Source of the DNA: Methanobacteriota archaeon
Lineage (GTDB): Archaea; Thermoplasmatota; E2; JACPAO01; JAHWKR01
Direction of reading: 5' to 3'
Length of the DNA stretch: 34,572 nucleotides
Assembly (NCBI GenBank): GCA_019347805.1
Contig: JAHWKR010000002.1
Location: forward strand, 66,137-100,708
The notes beneath the pieces were generated by a model. The model did not search any database. It had not been told where the DNA came from and was given only the letters and a program-made list of their open reading frames with translations. Both the position numbers and the translations under genes were made by a program. Positions 23,898 through 31,021 of this stretch are shown here, in pieces (positions within the stretch are counted from its first letter, which is position 1; every line of letters starts with the position of its first letter).

Positions 23898-24524
23898 CTA
23901 GAGGACGTAGGCGGCGACGAAGACGAAGTGGAGCAGACTGCCGCCGATGACGAAGAGGTGCCACAGTTCGTGCGCCCCCAGTCTCCCGACGATGCGCGGC
24001 CGGTCCCAGACATAGAACAAGGCTCCCACGGTATAGACGACGCCACCCATCACAAGGAGCGTCTTCGCGGTGCCTGAAAGAAGGGGCCACAGGACAGGGG
24101 CGGCCACCACGGCGGTCCACCCGAGCGCGACATAGCCGGTGATGTGGATCCATTTCGGGCCGAGCGGGACGGTGAGCGCCAGGACGATGCCGATGATGGA
24201 GATGCCCCACACCGTGCCGAACAGACTCCAGCCCCAACCGCCGCCGAGGAGGATGAGCGTCACGGGGGTGTAGGTGCCGGCGATGAGGAGATAGATGGCG
24301 ACATGGTCGAGCCGTTCGAGCCACACCTCTGTGCGTGGTCCCGCGGGGACGCCATGATAGATCGAGCTGAAGGTGTAGACCGAGACGAGACCGAGCCCGT
24401 AGAGGACCGCGGAGACGATCTCGAGCGCGCCGTCTGCGAGCGCGATGAGGACGAAGAGGCCGATGACGGCGAGTCCGCCGCCGACCATGTGCGAGACGCT
24501 GTTGAAGGGTTCCTTCAGGCCCAC
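23898..24524 (-). CDS. Hemolysin III / PAQR-family integral membrane protein
   Basis: 208 residues, seven hydrophobic segments over most of the length, as in the YqfA/hemolysin III branch of the adiponectin-receptor superfamily. Family metal-site residues are visible: Ser and His in FSSIYHG near the end of helix 2, and two histidines in GAHELWHLFVIGG near the last helix, where a zinc ion is bound in this fold. The family is thought to act as lipid (ceramide-like) hydrolases or membrane-state sensors; the role here is unproven. The start is GTG at 24524. An AT-rich stretch at about 24549-24560 may be its promoter but is weak. Confidence 0.88.
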   Translation of the reverse strand: MGLKEPFNSVSHMVGGGLAVIGLFVLIALADGALEIVSAVLYGLGLVSVYTFSSIYHGVPAGPRTEVWLERLDHVAIYLLIAGTYTPVTLILLGGGWGWSLFGTVWGISIIGIVLALTVPLGPKWIHITGYVALGWTAVVAAPVLWPLLSGTAKTLLVMGGVVYTVGALFYVWDRPRIVGRLGAHELWHLFVIGGSLLHFVFVAAYVL

Positions 24525-24689
24525 AGGCGCTTCCAGAGACGTCCCCGCTCAAGTACCTATGGTATCTACCGAGGAAACGACTGTCTCCCCTTGCACCGGT
24601 GGTCTTGTCCTCGCCGGATGGACACGTCATGCGGTGGACATTGCCTTGCTCGAAAACGATTTGAGCGGTCAGCCGACGGTTTCCAACGG

Positions 24690-24697
24690 GTTTAAGG
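24690..24697 (+). promoter_or_regulatory. TATA-like box for the winged-helix gene
   Basis: GTTTAAGG is centred 26 bases before the ATG at 24719, fitting a leaderless transcript. Spacer 24525-24689 holds only the AT-rich candidate promoter of the PAQR gene. Confidence 0.6.
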
Positions 24698-24718
24698 GTG
24701 AAGAGCGGTGCTTGACCC

Positions 24719-25054
24719 ATGATGGAACTTGGAGACGCGGTCACGGTCGGGCGTGACCAGGAAGAGGCTTCCGCCACGGGACCTCCGGAGGATCCGGTGC
24801 TCATCATGGAACGATTGAGTGAAAGGGGACCCCAGAGTTTCCAGGCGCTGAACGACGACCTGCGGGAACTCGGGACGCGACGTCTGTCCGAGGGGCTTTA
24901 CCGGTTGGAACGGGAAGGCATCATCGTGCATACGCCTCCGGAGGACGGAGAAGGACTCTACTCGTTGACGAGGGACTCCTACCTGCGGACGCCTCGGGAC
25001 CCGGAGGCGACGGCCCCGGGTCGCCGGTCGGACCCCTGGCCGCGTGACGAATAG
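24719..25054 (+). CDS. Small winged-helix DNA-binding protein
   Basis: 111 residues. After a charged N-terminus of about 25 residues comes a helix-turn-helix: ILIMERLSERGPQSFQALNDDLRELGTRRLSEGLYRLEREGIIVHT, then a short wing EGLYSLT. This arrangement resembles HxlR/MarR-like transcription regulators, with the recognition helix at about residues 52-66. The C-terminal 20 residues are basic and probably disordered. No ligand-binding part is present. It has its own leaderless promoter and stands alone before tRNA-Gln; its targets are unknown. Confidence 0.75.
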   Translation: MMELGDAVTVGRDQEEASATGPPEDPVLIMERLSERGPQSFQALNDDLRELGTRRLSEGLYRLEREGIIVHTPPEDGEGLYSLTRDSYLRTPRDPEATAPGRRSDPWPRDE

Positions 25055-25213
25055 CCAAGGACGGATGCGCCTTGCGGAGCGCGCGGAACAACAAGCCCGG
25101 CGGGATTCACTGACGGAGCGAGCCTGCCGCGAAGCGGACGGGGAGCGACGGCACACGGAGTCGCCTAGGGATGCTCCGAAGCGGCCTGGCGAAGCCCAGG
25201 CTGTCGCAAGAAG

Positions 25214-25286
25214 TAGCCCCGCGCGGATTCGAACCGCGGTCGCCGGCTCCAAAGGCCAGCATGATTGGCCACTACACCACGGGGCT
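25214..25286 (-). tRNA. tRNA-Gln (anticodon TTG)
   Basis: Read on the minus strand, the acceptor stem is AGCCCCG/CGGGGCT with discriminator A. The anticodon stem CTGGC/GCCGG closes the loop CTTTGGA with anticodon TTG, and the T-arm is CGCGG/CCGCG around TTCGAAT. The D-stem is short with wobble pairs. The anticodon decodes CAA. No intron and no encoded CCA. The flanking plus-strand sequence 25055-25213 holds no gene I can support. Confidence 0.93.
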
Positions 25287-25325
25287 GTGAGAACGATGGC
25301 CGGAGCGGCGGTACTTGGGGGGGTC

Positions 25326-25334
25326 GGATAACCG
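25326..25334 (-). promoter_or_regulatory. TATA-like box upstream of tRNA-Gln
   Basis: Minus-strand GGTTATCCG lies about 44 bases before the tRNA 5' end, at almost the same distance as the TATA-like box of the tRNA-Thr gene in this window. Confidence 0.45.
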
Positions 25335-25392
25335 TTGCGCAGTCCACCCGCAAGGATCGGGCCGGAGAATGTCAATCTTGAGCGCGGTCCGC

Positions 25393-26319
25393 TCACTCCC
25401 GGACCACGTGCGCGCCCCTTGTGGCGATCCCGCACACCCAGACCCGACCGTGTCCCTGTAGCCCTTCGGCGGCCGCATCGGCGGCTTCGGGCGCGACAAG
25501 ACAATGGAGGGCGTTGCCGAGCATGGTCTGTGTGGCGAGGCCGTGCCGGTCGGCGGTATCGAGAGCGTCGGCGAGTGGTGGGGTGATGAAGCCGGCGGCC
25601 TCGGCGAAACGGCGGGACAGCCGCATGTATGTGGAGAGGGTGGGGTCGTCCTTGAGCGCCTCGACGAGGCCGACGGCCGCGTCGTTCACCCGTTGCCGTC
25701 GGGCGGGGTCACCCAGCACACTCGAGGTCGTGAGCGGCTCGTCGAGCACACAGCAGACGATCTTCCAGCGGCGGGTCTCGATACCGGCGAAGCGTTCGGT
25801 GACGCCCATCGGCATCGGGCCTGGTGTGACGCGCACTTCGGCGCCACCGACGAACTGCGCCGGTACATCGCCCAATCCGGTGCGGCTCTCCACTTCGGCC
25901 TTGTGCGCTTCCCAAACAGCGTTCTTGACCGGGAACTTGACCAGTTCTGCGAGTGCGAAACCGGTCGCGAGCGCTCCGGCACCGGACAATCCGAAGCCTT
26001 GGGACGGCGGCAGGTCGGAGGAGAGGCGGATCTCGACCCGGGCCGGATAGGCGTCCCCCAACAATCCACGGACGGCGCGATGGACGGTCGGCGCCTCGTC
26101 GGCGATGCCGTTGACGTAGACCTCGATGGCGCCCTCGTCTTGGTGGATGGTGACGTCTGCGGTGACGCCCATGTCGAGGTTCAAGCCGGCGCCGCGGGAG
26201 CCTTTGCGGTACGGGTTCTTGTGTTCGTCGTGGATCTCGAAGAACCCGGTGAGGTGGGCGGGGGCGAACGCTTTTGCGCTCCAACTTTGCGTCTCCTGCA
26301 CAGGGTCGTTCAGACCCAT
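25393..26319 (-). CDS. Pantoate kinase (archaeal GHMP family)
   Basis: 308 residues. The opening WSAKAFAPAHLTGFFEIHD, the segment GSRGAGLNLDMGVTADVTI and the GHMP ATP-binding loop PPSQGFGLSGAGALATGFAL (about 103-122) match archaeal pantoate kinase, which phosphorylates pantoate before phosphopantothenate synthetase acts. This replaces the bacterial order of steps in coenzyme A synthesis. The gene begins ten bases inside the end of coaBC on the same strand, so the two are translationally coupled and belong to one pathway. The phosphopantothenate synthetase gene is not in the window. Confidence 0.85.
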   Translation of the reverse strand: MGLNDPVQETQSWSAKAFAPAHLTGFFEIHDEHKNPYRKGSRGAGLNLDMGVTADVTIHQDEGAIEVYVNGIADEAPTVHRAVRGLLGDAYPARVEIRLSSDLPPSQGFGLSGAGALATGFALAELVKFPVKNAVWEAHKAEVESRTGLGDVPAQFVGGAEVRVTPGPMPMGVTERFAGIETRRWKIVCCVLDEPLTTSSVLGDPARRQRVNDAAVGLVEALKDDPTLSTYMRLSRRFAEAAGFITPPLADALDTADRHGLATQTMLGNALHCLVAPEAADAAAEGLQGHGRVWVCGIATRGAHVVRE

Positions 26320-27572
26320 TCCCCCTGGCCGAGGTGTTCGATCTCCTCGGTCGGGTCGTCGCGTCCGGCGACGTGGCGCAGGAGGAGGCCCCAGAGCCGT
26401 TCGGCGACCTCGGCCTTTTCGCCGGACAAGGGGTGGGTGTCGTCTGCGAGGACGAGCATGGCGTCCGTCTCCGCGGCACCCATGGTCTCACGGGCATTGG
26501 CGACGAACGCGTCGGCACCATGCTCTTCGAGCCGTCCCCGCGCGCTCTCCACCGCCTCGTCGAGCGTGTCCTGGAGCTTCCAGCCGACGAGCCGTGTCTT
26601 CGGCAGGAGCTCTCGGACCTTCGTCATCGCTTTCGGGAGTCTTCGCAGCGAGATGTCGAGGGACGTCTGGTCGCTGGAGATCTTGTTCTCTTTCGCCTCG
26701 GCGGCGAAATCGGAGAGGGCGGCAGGGAAGAGCACCCAATCGGGCGCAAGGTCGGCAAGGCGGGTCTCGAACGTGTCGAGGAGGGAGCGCACGGTGTCGA
26801 AGTGATGGATCTCGCACCCGGGTGGCCACCGGTGCGGGTCCGACGGCGTCATGACGGTCACATCGGCGCCGAGCCTGTGCGCCTCCCAGGCGAGCACGTT
26901 GCCGGTCTTTCCGCTTGAGCGGTTGGTGATGACGCGGACCGGGTCGACGGGTTCTTCAGAGGCGCCGGTCACGATGAGGACGCGTTCACCGCGGAGCGTG
27001 CCGGGACCGAGCTCGCGCTTCACCTCGGCGACGATGTCGTCGATGGCGGCGAGCTTCGCCTTGCCTTCTTCATAGAGCGGGCGGACGAAGCGGACACCAA
27101 GCGCCTTGAGCGCCTCGACGTGGCGCTGGATGGGCGGGTTCTCCTCCATGACGCCGTGCATCGCGGGGGCGACGATGACCGGCCGTCCGGCACCGAGCGC
27201 GACGGTGGCGAACGTGGTGACCGAGGTGTCGTCGATGCCGAGGGCCATCTTCGCCACGGTGTTCGCGGTCGCCGGTGCGACAAGGAGAAGGTGGGCGTCG
27301 CCTTCTTCCCCGAGTTCGCGCACGTGTTCGACCTGACCTGTGAGCGTCACGACGGGTCGGATGCCGGTCGCGAACTCCAGGGCGTCGGGGGTGATGATGC
27401 CACAGGCGGCCGGGGTCATCACGGGTAGCACTTCGGCCCCGTGGCGGATGAGTTCGCGCGCCAACTCCACGGTCTTCACGGCGGCGATGCTCCCGCTCAC
27501 GGCAAGGACGATGCGTCGGCCGGCGAGGTGGTGTGTTTCGGAGCCGCGGATGCGGTCGCTGGGGTGGACCAT
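26310..27572 (-). CDS. coaBC: Bifunctional phosphopantothenoylcysteine decarboxylase / phosphopantothenate-cysteine ligase
   Basis: 420 residues from the ATG at 27572. The N-terminal flavoprotein half (about 18-190) has the IVLAVSGSIAAVKTVELAREL nucleotide/FMN region, an active-site His in QVEHVREL, VAPATANTVAKMALGIDD and PAMHGVMEENP; the His in PAMH replaces the bacterial Asn. The ligase half begins LIVTGASEEPVDPVRVITNRSSGKTG. It joins cysteine to 4'-phosphopantothenate and then decarboxylates the product, on the way to CoA. The gene starts seven bases after the tpiA stop, with AGG before the ATG, and overlaps pantoate kinase. The 72-residue upstream extension within tpiA is not real. Confidence 0.92.
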   Translation of the reverse strand: MVHPSDRIRGSETHHLAGRRIVLAVSGSIAAVKTVELARELIRHGAEVLPVMTPAACGIITPDALEFATGIRPVVTLTGQVEHVRELGEEGDAHLLLVAPATANTVAKMALGIDDTSVTTFATVALGAGRPVIVAPAMHGVMEENPPIQRHVEALKALGVRFVRPLYEEGKAKLAAIDDIVAEVKRELGPGTLRGERVLIVTGASEEPVDPVRVITNRSSGKTGNVLAWEAHRLGADVTVMTPSDPHRWPPGCEIHHFDTVRSLLDTFETRLADLAPDWVLFPAALSDFAAEAKENKISSDQTSLDISLRRLPKAMTKVRELLPKTRLVGWKLQDTLDEAVESARGRLEEHGADAFVANARETMGAAETDAMLVLADDTHPLSGEKAEVAERLWGLLLRHVAGRDDPTEEIEHLGQGEWV

Positions 27573-27579
27573 GTTGCCT

Positions 27580-28260
27580 CTATGTCGGTACTTGCACCTT
27601 GGAGACGAGCTCGCGCAGGACGGCCTCGGGATCGCGCGATCTCGCGACGCCGCTTGCCAGGAGGACGCCGACCGCGCCGAGCTCGATGGACGCCGCGACA
27701 TCGGCTCCCGTCTTGACACCGGCGCCGCAGAGCAACCGCACGTTGTCATCGATCCGTGCGACCGCCTCGGCGGAACGCGACACGACATTAGGGTCGGCGG
27801 ACGTGACGGAGACGTCGCCGCCGATCAGCTCGGGAGGTTCGACGGCGACATAATCGGGGCCGAGCGCGGCCGCGGCGGCGCTGGTCGCCACGTTGTTGGT
27901 GCAAACGACGCTCGTCCATGTCGCTTCCTGGCATCGTGCGACGGCGGCCTCGATGTCGGCGAGTGTCAGTCGGTGCTCGGAATGGTTGATGAGGGTGCCG
28001 ACCGCGCCGGCATCGGAGAGCGCTTCCAGGAGGTCGTACCCGGTGTTGGCGCCCGGCGGGTGCGGTTCGATGTGTTGTGCGAAGATGGGCACGCCGATGT
28101 CCGCGACCAGGCGGATGTCGGCCGCTTGCACCGCCAATGCGAGCCCGGCGCCGGTCTCGGCGGCGACATGCGCGGCGCTCTCGGCCAGTCGACGCGCGCC
28201 GGCTCCGGTGGCCTGTGGGTAGGTCTTGACGTTGACGATCACGACGGGACGCGCGAGCAT
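27580..28260 (-). CDS. tpiA: Triosephosphate isomerase, archaeal short form
   Basis: 226 residues, the archaeal length (bacterial enzymes are about 250). Catalytic residues: Lys12 in VIVNVKTYPQ, His93 in TLINHSEHRL, and Glu141 in VAVEPPELIG; the phosphate loop follows in LLCGAGVKTG and GVLLASGVARS. It interconverts dihydroxyacetone phosphate and glyceraldehyde 3-phosphate. A TTTATA box is centred 26 bases before the ATG, showing a leaderless start and its own promoter just after the end of the preceding gene. It heads a run with coaBC and pantoate kinase. Confidence 0.95.
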   Translation of the reverse strand: MLARPVVIVNVKTYPQATGAGARRLAESAAHVAAETGAGLALAVQAADIRLVADIGVPIFAQHIEPHPPGANTGYDLLEALSDAGAVGTLINHSEHRLTLADIEAAVARCQEATWTSVVCTNNVATSAAAAALGPDYVAVEPPELIGGDVSVTSADPNVVSRSAEAVARIDDNVRLLCGAGVKTGADVAASIELGAVGVLLASGVARSRDPEAVLRELVSKVQVPT

Positions 28261-28281
28261 CGGGGGGCCATCGGGCCTTCT

Positions 28282-28290
28282 GTATAAACG
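28282..28290 (-). promoter_or_regulatory. TATA box for the tpiA-coaBC-pantoate kinase unit
   Basis: Minus-strand CGTTTATAC is centred 26 bases before the tpiA ATG at 28260, in the 39-base gap after the preceding gene. Confidence 0.7.
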
Positions 28291-28299
28291 TTCGGGGGT

Positions 28300-28998
28300 T
28301 CAGCGTTCGTGTTCCATGAGCAGGTTCTCGAGTTGTGAGCGGCGGGTGTCGAGTTCTTCGATGAACTTGCGGTATCCGCCCGGTGACATCTTGCCCAGTC
28401 CATAGCGCACCTTGATCTCGTTGGCCTTGCGATCGAGTTCATCGATCTCGGACAGGAGCGCGTCGCGGGGCGGCATGTCGGAGTGGTCCCGGTCGGTCGC
28501 GGCGTCGTTCGCGTGGTGGGCCACGTCGCCGTTCGTCGGCCTGGCGACGGGCGGCACGGTGGTGGCGCTGGCGGCCACGGCTTGTGCGGGTCTTGCCGAT
28601 GTCGTCGCGGAGGCCCGGATAGGTATCGAGGCGGTCGAGGGCCGCGCTTTTGGGGCGGTCTTGGCGCTGTCGCCGTTCGTCCCGACGCCCTTTTTCCCTC
28701 CGTTTCCGTTCTTCCCGTTGCCTGCCAGACGGTGGATATCGGGCCGGGTGCGGTACGGGTCCGGGGCAGGGTCGAGCGTGACGCGGGTCATCCTGCGCCG
28801 GGCGGTCGGTGCGAAGATGACCAGGATGAGCCCGATCAATGCGGTGCCGACCGTGAACGTGTGGTAGAGCGTGGCGGGCTGGCCGAGGGCGAGGGCGTGG
28901 ACTTTTCCCATCTCCAGGTAGCGCGCAAGAAGCGCCAAGCTACCGAGGGCGATGAGCCCACCTCCTCCTCCGATCATCGTCGTCCTGCCGGCACTCAT
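28300..28998 (-). CDS. Two-helix membrane protein with long disordered linker and coiled-coil end
   Basis: 232 residues from the ATG at 28998. Two membrane segments (about 8-27 and 46-63) with a short loop, then RRRMTR on the likely cytosolic side. Residues about 75-165 are low complexity, rich in Ala, Pro, Thr, Asn and Gly. The end (about 172-232) reads LLSEIDELDRKANEIKVRYGLGKMSPGGYRKFIEELDTRRSQLENLL and should form a helical hairpin or coiled coil, somewhat like SHOCT-type tails. I do not recognise a family. A TATA box at 29040-29047 would give a leader of about 20 bases; TTG at 29022 is an alternative start. Confidence 0.7.
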   Translation of the reverse strand: MSAGRTTMIGGGGGLIALGSLALLARYLEMGKVHALALGQPATLYHTFTVGTALIGLILVIFAPTARRRMTRVTLDPAPDPYRTRPDIHRLAGNGKNGNGGKKGVGTNGDSAKTAPKARPSTASIPIRASATTSARPAQAVAASATTVPPVARPTNGDVAHHANDAATDRDHSDMPPRDALLSEIDELDRKANEIKVRYGLGKMSPGGYRKFIEELDTRRSQLENLLMEHER

Positions 28999-29039
28999 AG
29001 GGAGCGACCGTTCTCCAGTCAATGTTCTTCTCTTTCGGC

Positions 29040-29047
29040 AATATAAA
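29040..29047 (-). promoter_or_regulatory. TATA box for the coiled-coil membrane protein
   Basis: Minus-strand TTTATATT is centred about 46 bases before the ATG at 28998. Confidence 0.6.
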
Positions 29048-29395
29048 GCCGCTTCAGGGTCCGTCGAGGCCCCTCCGCTGTTACGGGTCCTGGTCCAAAA
29101 GCGGAATCGGGCGGACCTCGTCCCCTCTGGACTCGAGGAGAAGGGGCAAGAGAGGCCGTCGCGGAGACGCGGAGCCCGTTCGATTGCTCCGAAAGCAACA
29201 ATCTGAGCGTTCTTGACTTGAATCCCGACGATGTGCTGCAACCTGGTGGTTGCAGCGGTCCTGGTGGGCGACGGGTTCCGCGGCCGGAGCGGCCCAAGGT
29301 CGACATCGGACCGAGGCCGCCAAGGGCCAGGTCCTCTGTTCCTGCCTGCCGAGGACCGCCCCCGGCGGCTACGATGTCGGCGGGTCGCCGTCAAT
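29048..29395. other. Gene-free spacer of about 350 bases with hairpins
   Basis: No frame in this stretch has protein-like composition. It holds a perfect inverted repeat at 29235-29256 and a weaker one near 29184-29198 (TTGCT, five-base loop, AGCAA). It may contain a non-coding RNA or regulatory region, but no family is recognised and no clear TATA box or oligo-T end bounds it. Confidence 0.35.
29235..29256. repeat. Perfect 9-bp inverted repeat (hairpin)
   Basis: GCTGCAACC and GGTTGCAGC flank the four-base loop TGGT. It lies in the largest spacer without a gene between two divergent promoters. It could be a hairpin in RNA or a protein-binding palindrome. Confidence 0.55.
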
Positions 29396-29404
29396 CCTTA
29401 AATG
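29396..29404 (+). promoter_or_regulatory. TATA box for the thioredoxin-fold protein
   Basis: CCTTAAATG is centred 26-27 bases before the GTG at 29427 and fixes that start, which is directly followed by a signal peptide. Confidence 0.65.
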
Positions 29405-29426
29405 GAGAGCGTCGGCTCCGCGCCCC

Positions 29427-30455
29427 GTGGCCCGGTTACAACCCCTCTTCCTCATCGTGCTCTTCGTCGCCCTCCTCGTGCCTTGGTCCCCGGCCGCAGG
29501 CCAGACCGTGGTCCATGACCCGGAACGGGGCGAGGTGTTGCAGAGCGTCATGCACAAGCTCCTCGACACGAACCGCACCGTGAGGGCGGACCGGGTCCCC
29601 CTGTTCGAGATGTGGACGGCGACCTGGTGCCTGCCTTGCGCTCCGGCCGACCGTGCGGCCGACCGGATGCTCGAGGTGCTCGACCCGGCCTTCTTGCTCG
29701 GCCCGAACGCGACCGGGACACACCGGCTTAACGAGTCGTCGTCGGAGAAGCGCGAAAACGGCGTCGCCTTCGTCGCCTACCATCCACTCGGTGTCGGCCG
29801 GTCGTTCGGCAACGACCCCTTCGGGTTCCCGGAAGGTGCGGCGCGCATCCGTGAGAAGTACGGGGACGTCTGGTTCCCCTCTGTCTGGGTCGACGGCATC
29901 TTCCAGGAGACGGCCGAGAACCGTGCCAATGTCGCCGCAGAGGGGCTCGAGGACATCCATTACGAGACCTACCGCAAGATCGTCTCGGACGCGGGGAAGC
30001 GTGAGAGTCCTCTGGTGCTCGATGTGCGGACGGTGGTCGAGAACGAGACGGTACGGCTCGAGGTGCGGGCGACGGCGCGGGAACGGATCGAAGGCCCGCT
30101 CGTGCTGACCGGCGTGTTGTGGGAGGACGGACTGCGCCACGCGGGGGAGAACGGCATCGACATCCATCGCATGACGGCGAAGGCGATGTTCCCGCGGGAA
30201 GCGCACCGTGGCGGACTGGCCACGAACGAGGCGATCGTCGCCGCCTGGACCACCGACATCGGTCTCCTCAAGGAACCTGGGCGCAGTGGTGTGACGGTCT
30301 TCGTGGAACAGGATTGGCGCGCCTCCACCGTCGACCCGTTGCAGGGCCGGATCATCACGTTCTTCATCGCCACGGGCATCGTCTTCTTGGCGTTCCTGGT
30401 GATGGCGCGCTATGAGCGACGCCGGCGCGTGACGAAGGAAGAGGAGGCCGGATGA
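29427..30455 (+). CDS. Secreted, membrane-anchored thioredoxin-fold protein
   Basis: 342 residues from a leaderless GTG. Signal peptide about 1-25 (LQPLFLIVLFVALLVPWSPAAG). The thioredoxin motif is Cys68-Leu-Pro-Cys71 in FEMWTATWCLPCAPADRAAD, followed by a FVAYHPLG segment and WFPSVWVDG, which resembles the cis-Pro region of thioredoxins. Residues about 190-300 form a beta-rich domain, then a membrane helix (about 309-329) and a basic cytosolic tail RYERRRRVTKEEEAG. It probably handles disulphides or thiols outside the cell. It overlaps the next gene by four bases (ATGA), forming a two-gene unit. Confidence 0.8.
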   Translation: MARLQPLFLIVLFVALLVPWSPAAGQTVVHDPERGEVLQSVMHKLLDTNRTVRADRVPLFEMWTATWCLPCAPADRAADRMLEVLDPAFLLGPNATGTHRLNESSSEKRENGVAFVAYHPLGVGRSFGNDPFGFPEGAARIREKYGDVWFPSVWVDGIFQETAENRANVAAEGLEDIHYETYRKIVSDAGKRESPLVLDVRTVVENETVRLEVRATARERIEGPLVLTGVLWEDGLRHAGENGIDIHRMTAKAMFPREAHRGGLATNEAIVAAWTTDIGLLKEPGRSGVTVFVEQDWRASTVDPLQGRIITFFIATGIVFLAFLVMARYERRRRVTKEEEAG

Positions 30456-31021
30456 AGCCGGTCTGGTCGCTTCTCGTGGTGTTTGCGGCGGTCACCTTTG
30501 TCCCGTCGGGCAGCGCCGACCCGGTCGCCTATCCCGACCGCGCCTCGACCTATCCCGCCGGGGTCCTGAACGTCACCCATGCGCCTTGGTCACCCCCGGC
30601 GGGCGACGATGTGACCGTGACGGTCACGCTCGACCCGGCGCACGATCCACCGGCGGCGGCAGGTCTTCTTTTCTGTCGGGTCGAGCCGAACTACGCCTGT
30701 GGGCTCGGGGTGGAGATGGAGCCCTCTTCCGACGCGACGGTCTGGATCGGCCACATCGCGTGGCATCCTGATTTCATGACGCCCGAGACGGTGCATGTCG
30801 GCTACAACATCACCCTCTATCTCGGCGGCCCGGAGGGCGAGGAACGGAAAAGGACCGTCCCGCTCGGCAACCATTGGGTGCCGGACACCTACCCGACCGA
30901 GGTCGACGGCAGCTACTATTTCTATGCCATCGGCCCTGCTGCCGAAAGCGTCCCGTCACCGACGTCTCCGCTCGTCGTCGGCTTGTTCATGCTCCTCTGC
31001 GCCGCCTGGCGACGGCGCTGA
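30452..31021 (+). CDS. Secreted beta-sandwich protein with C-terminal anchor
   Basis: 189 residues. Signal peptide about 1-22 (LLVVFAAVTFVPSGSA). The core reads like an immunoglobulin-like or FN3-like sandwich: DVTVTVTLDPAHD, WIGHIAWHPDF, VHVGYNITLYL. Two cysteines in LLFCRVEPNYACG could form a disulphide made by the upstream thioredoxin-like protein. The end SPTSPLVVGLFMLLCAAWRRR is a short anchor with an arginine cluster. It overlaps the thioredoxin gene by four bases, and its last 35 bases overlap the 3' end of the opposite-strand gene. No enzymatic motif is visible and no family is recognised. Confidence 0.78.
   Translation: MKPVWSLLVVFAAVTFVPSGSADPVAYPDRASTYPAGVLNVTHAPWSPPAGDDVTVTVTLDPAHDPPAAAGLLFCRVEPNYACGLGVEMEPSSDATVWIGHIAWHPDFMTPETVHVGYNITLYLGGPEGEERKRTVPLGNHWVPDTYPTEVDGSYYFYAIGPAAESVPSPTSPLVVGLFMLLCAAWRRR

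Noticed and set aside
25044-25331. 95-residue open frame after the winged-helix gene
   Set aside because: It overlaps the tRNA-Gln gene, is Arg/Ala/Glu-rich and has no domain-like pattern.
29164-29186. T-arm-like sequence GTTCGATT between GGAGC and GCTCC, possible tRNA fragment
   Set aside because: No acceptor or anticodon arm can be built around it, and it lacks the final C of the T-loop consensus.
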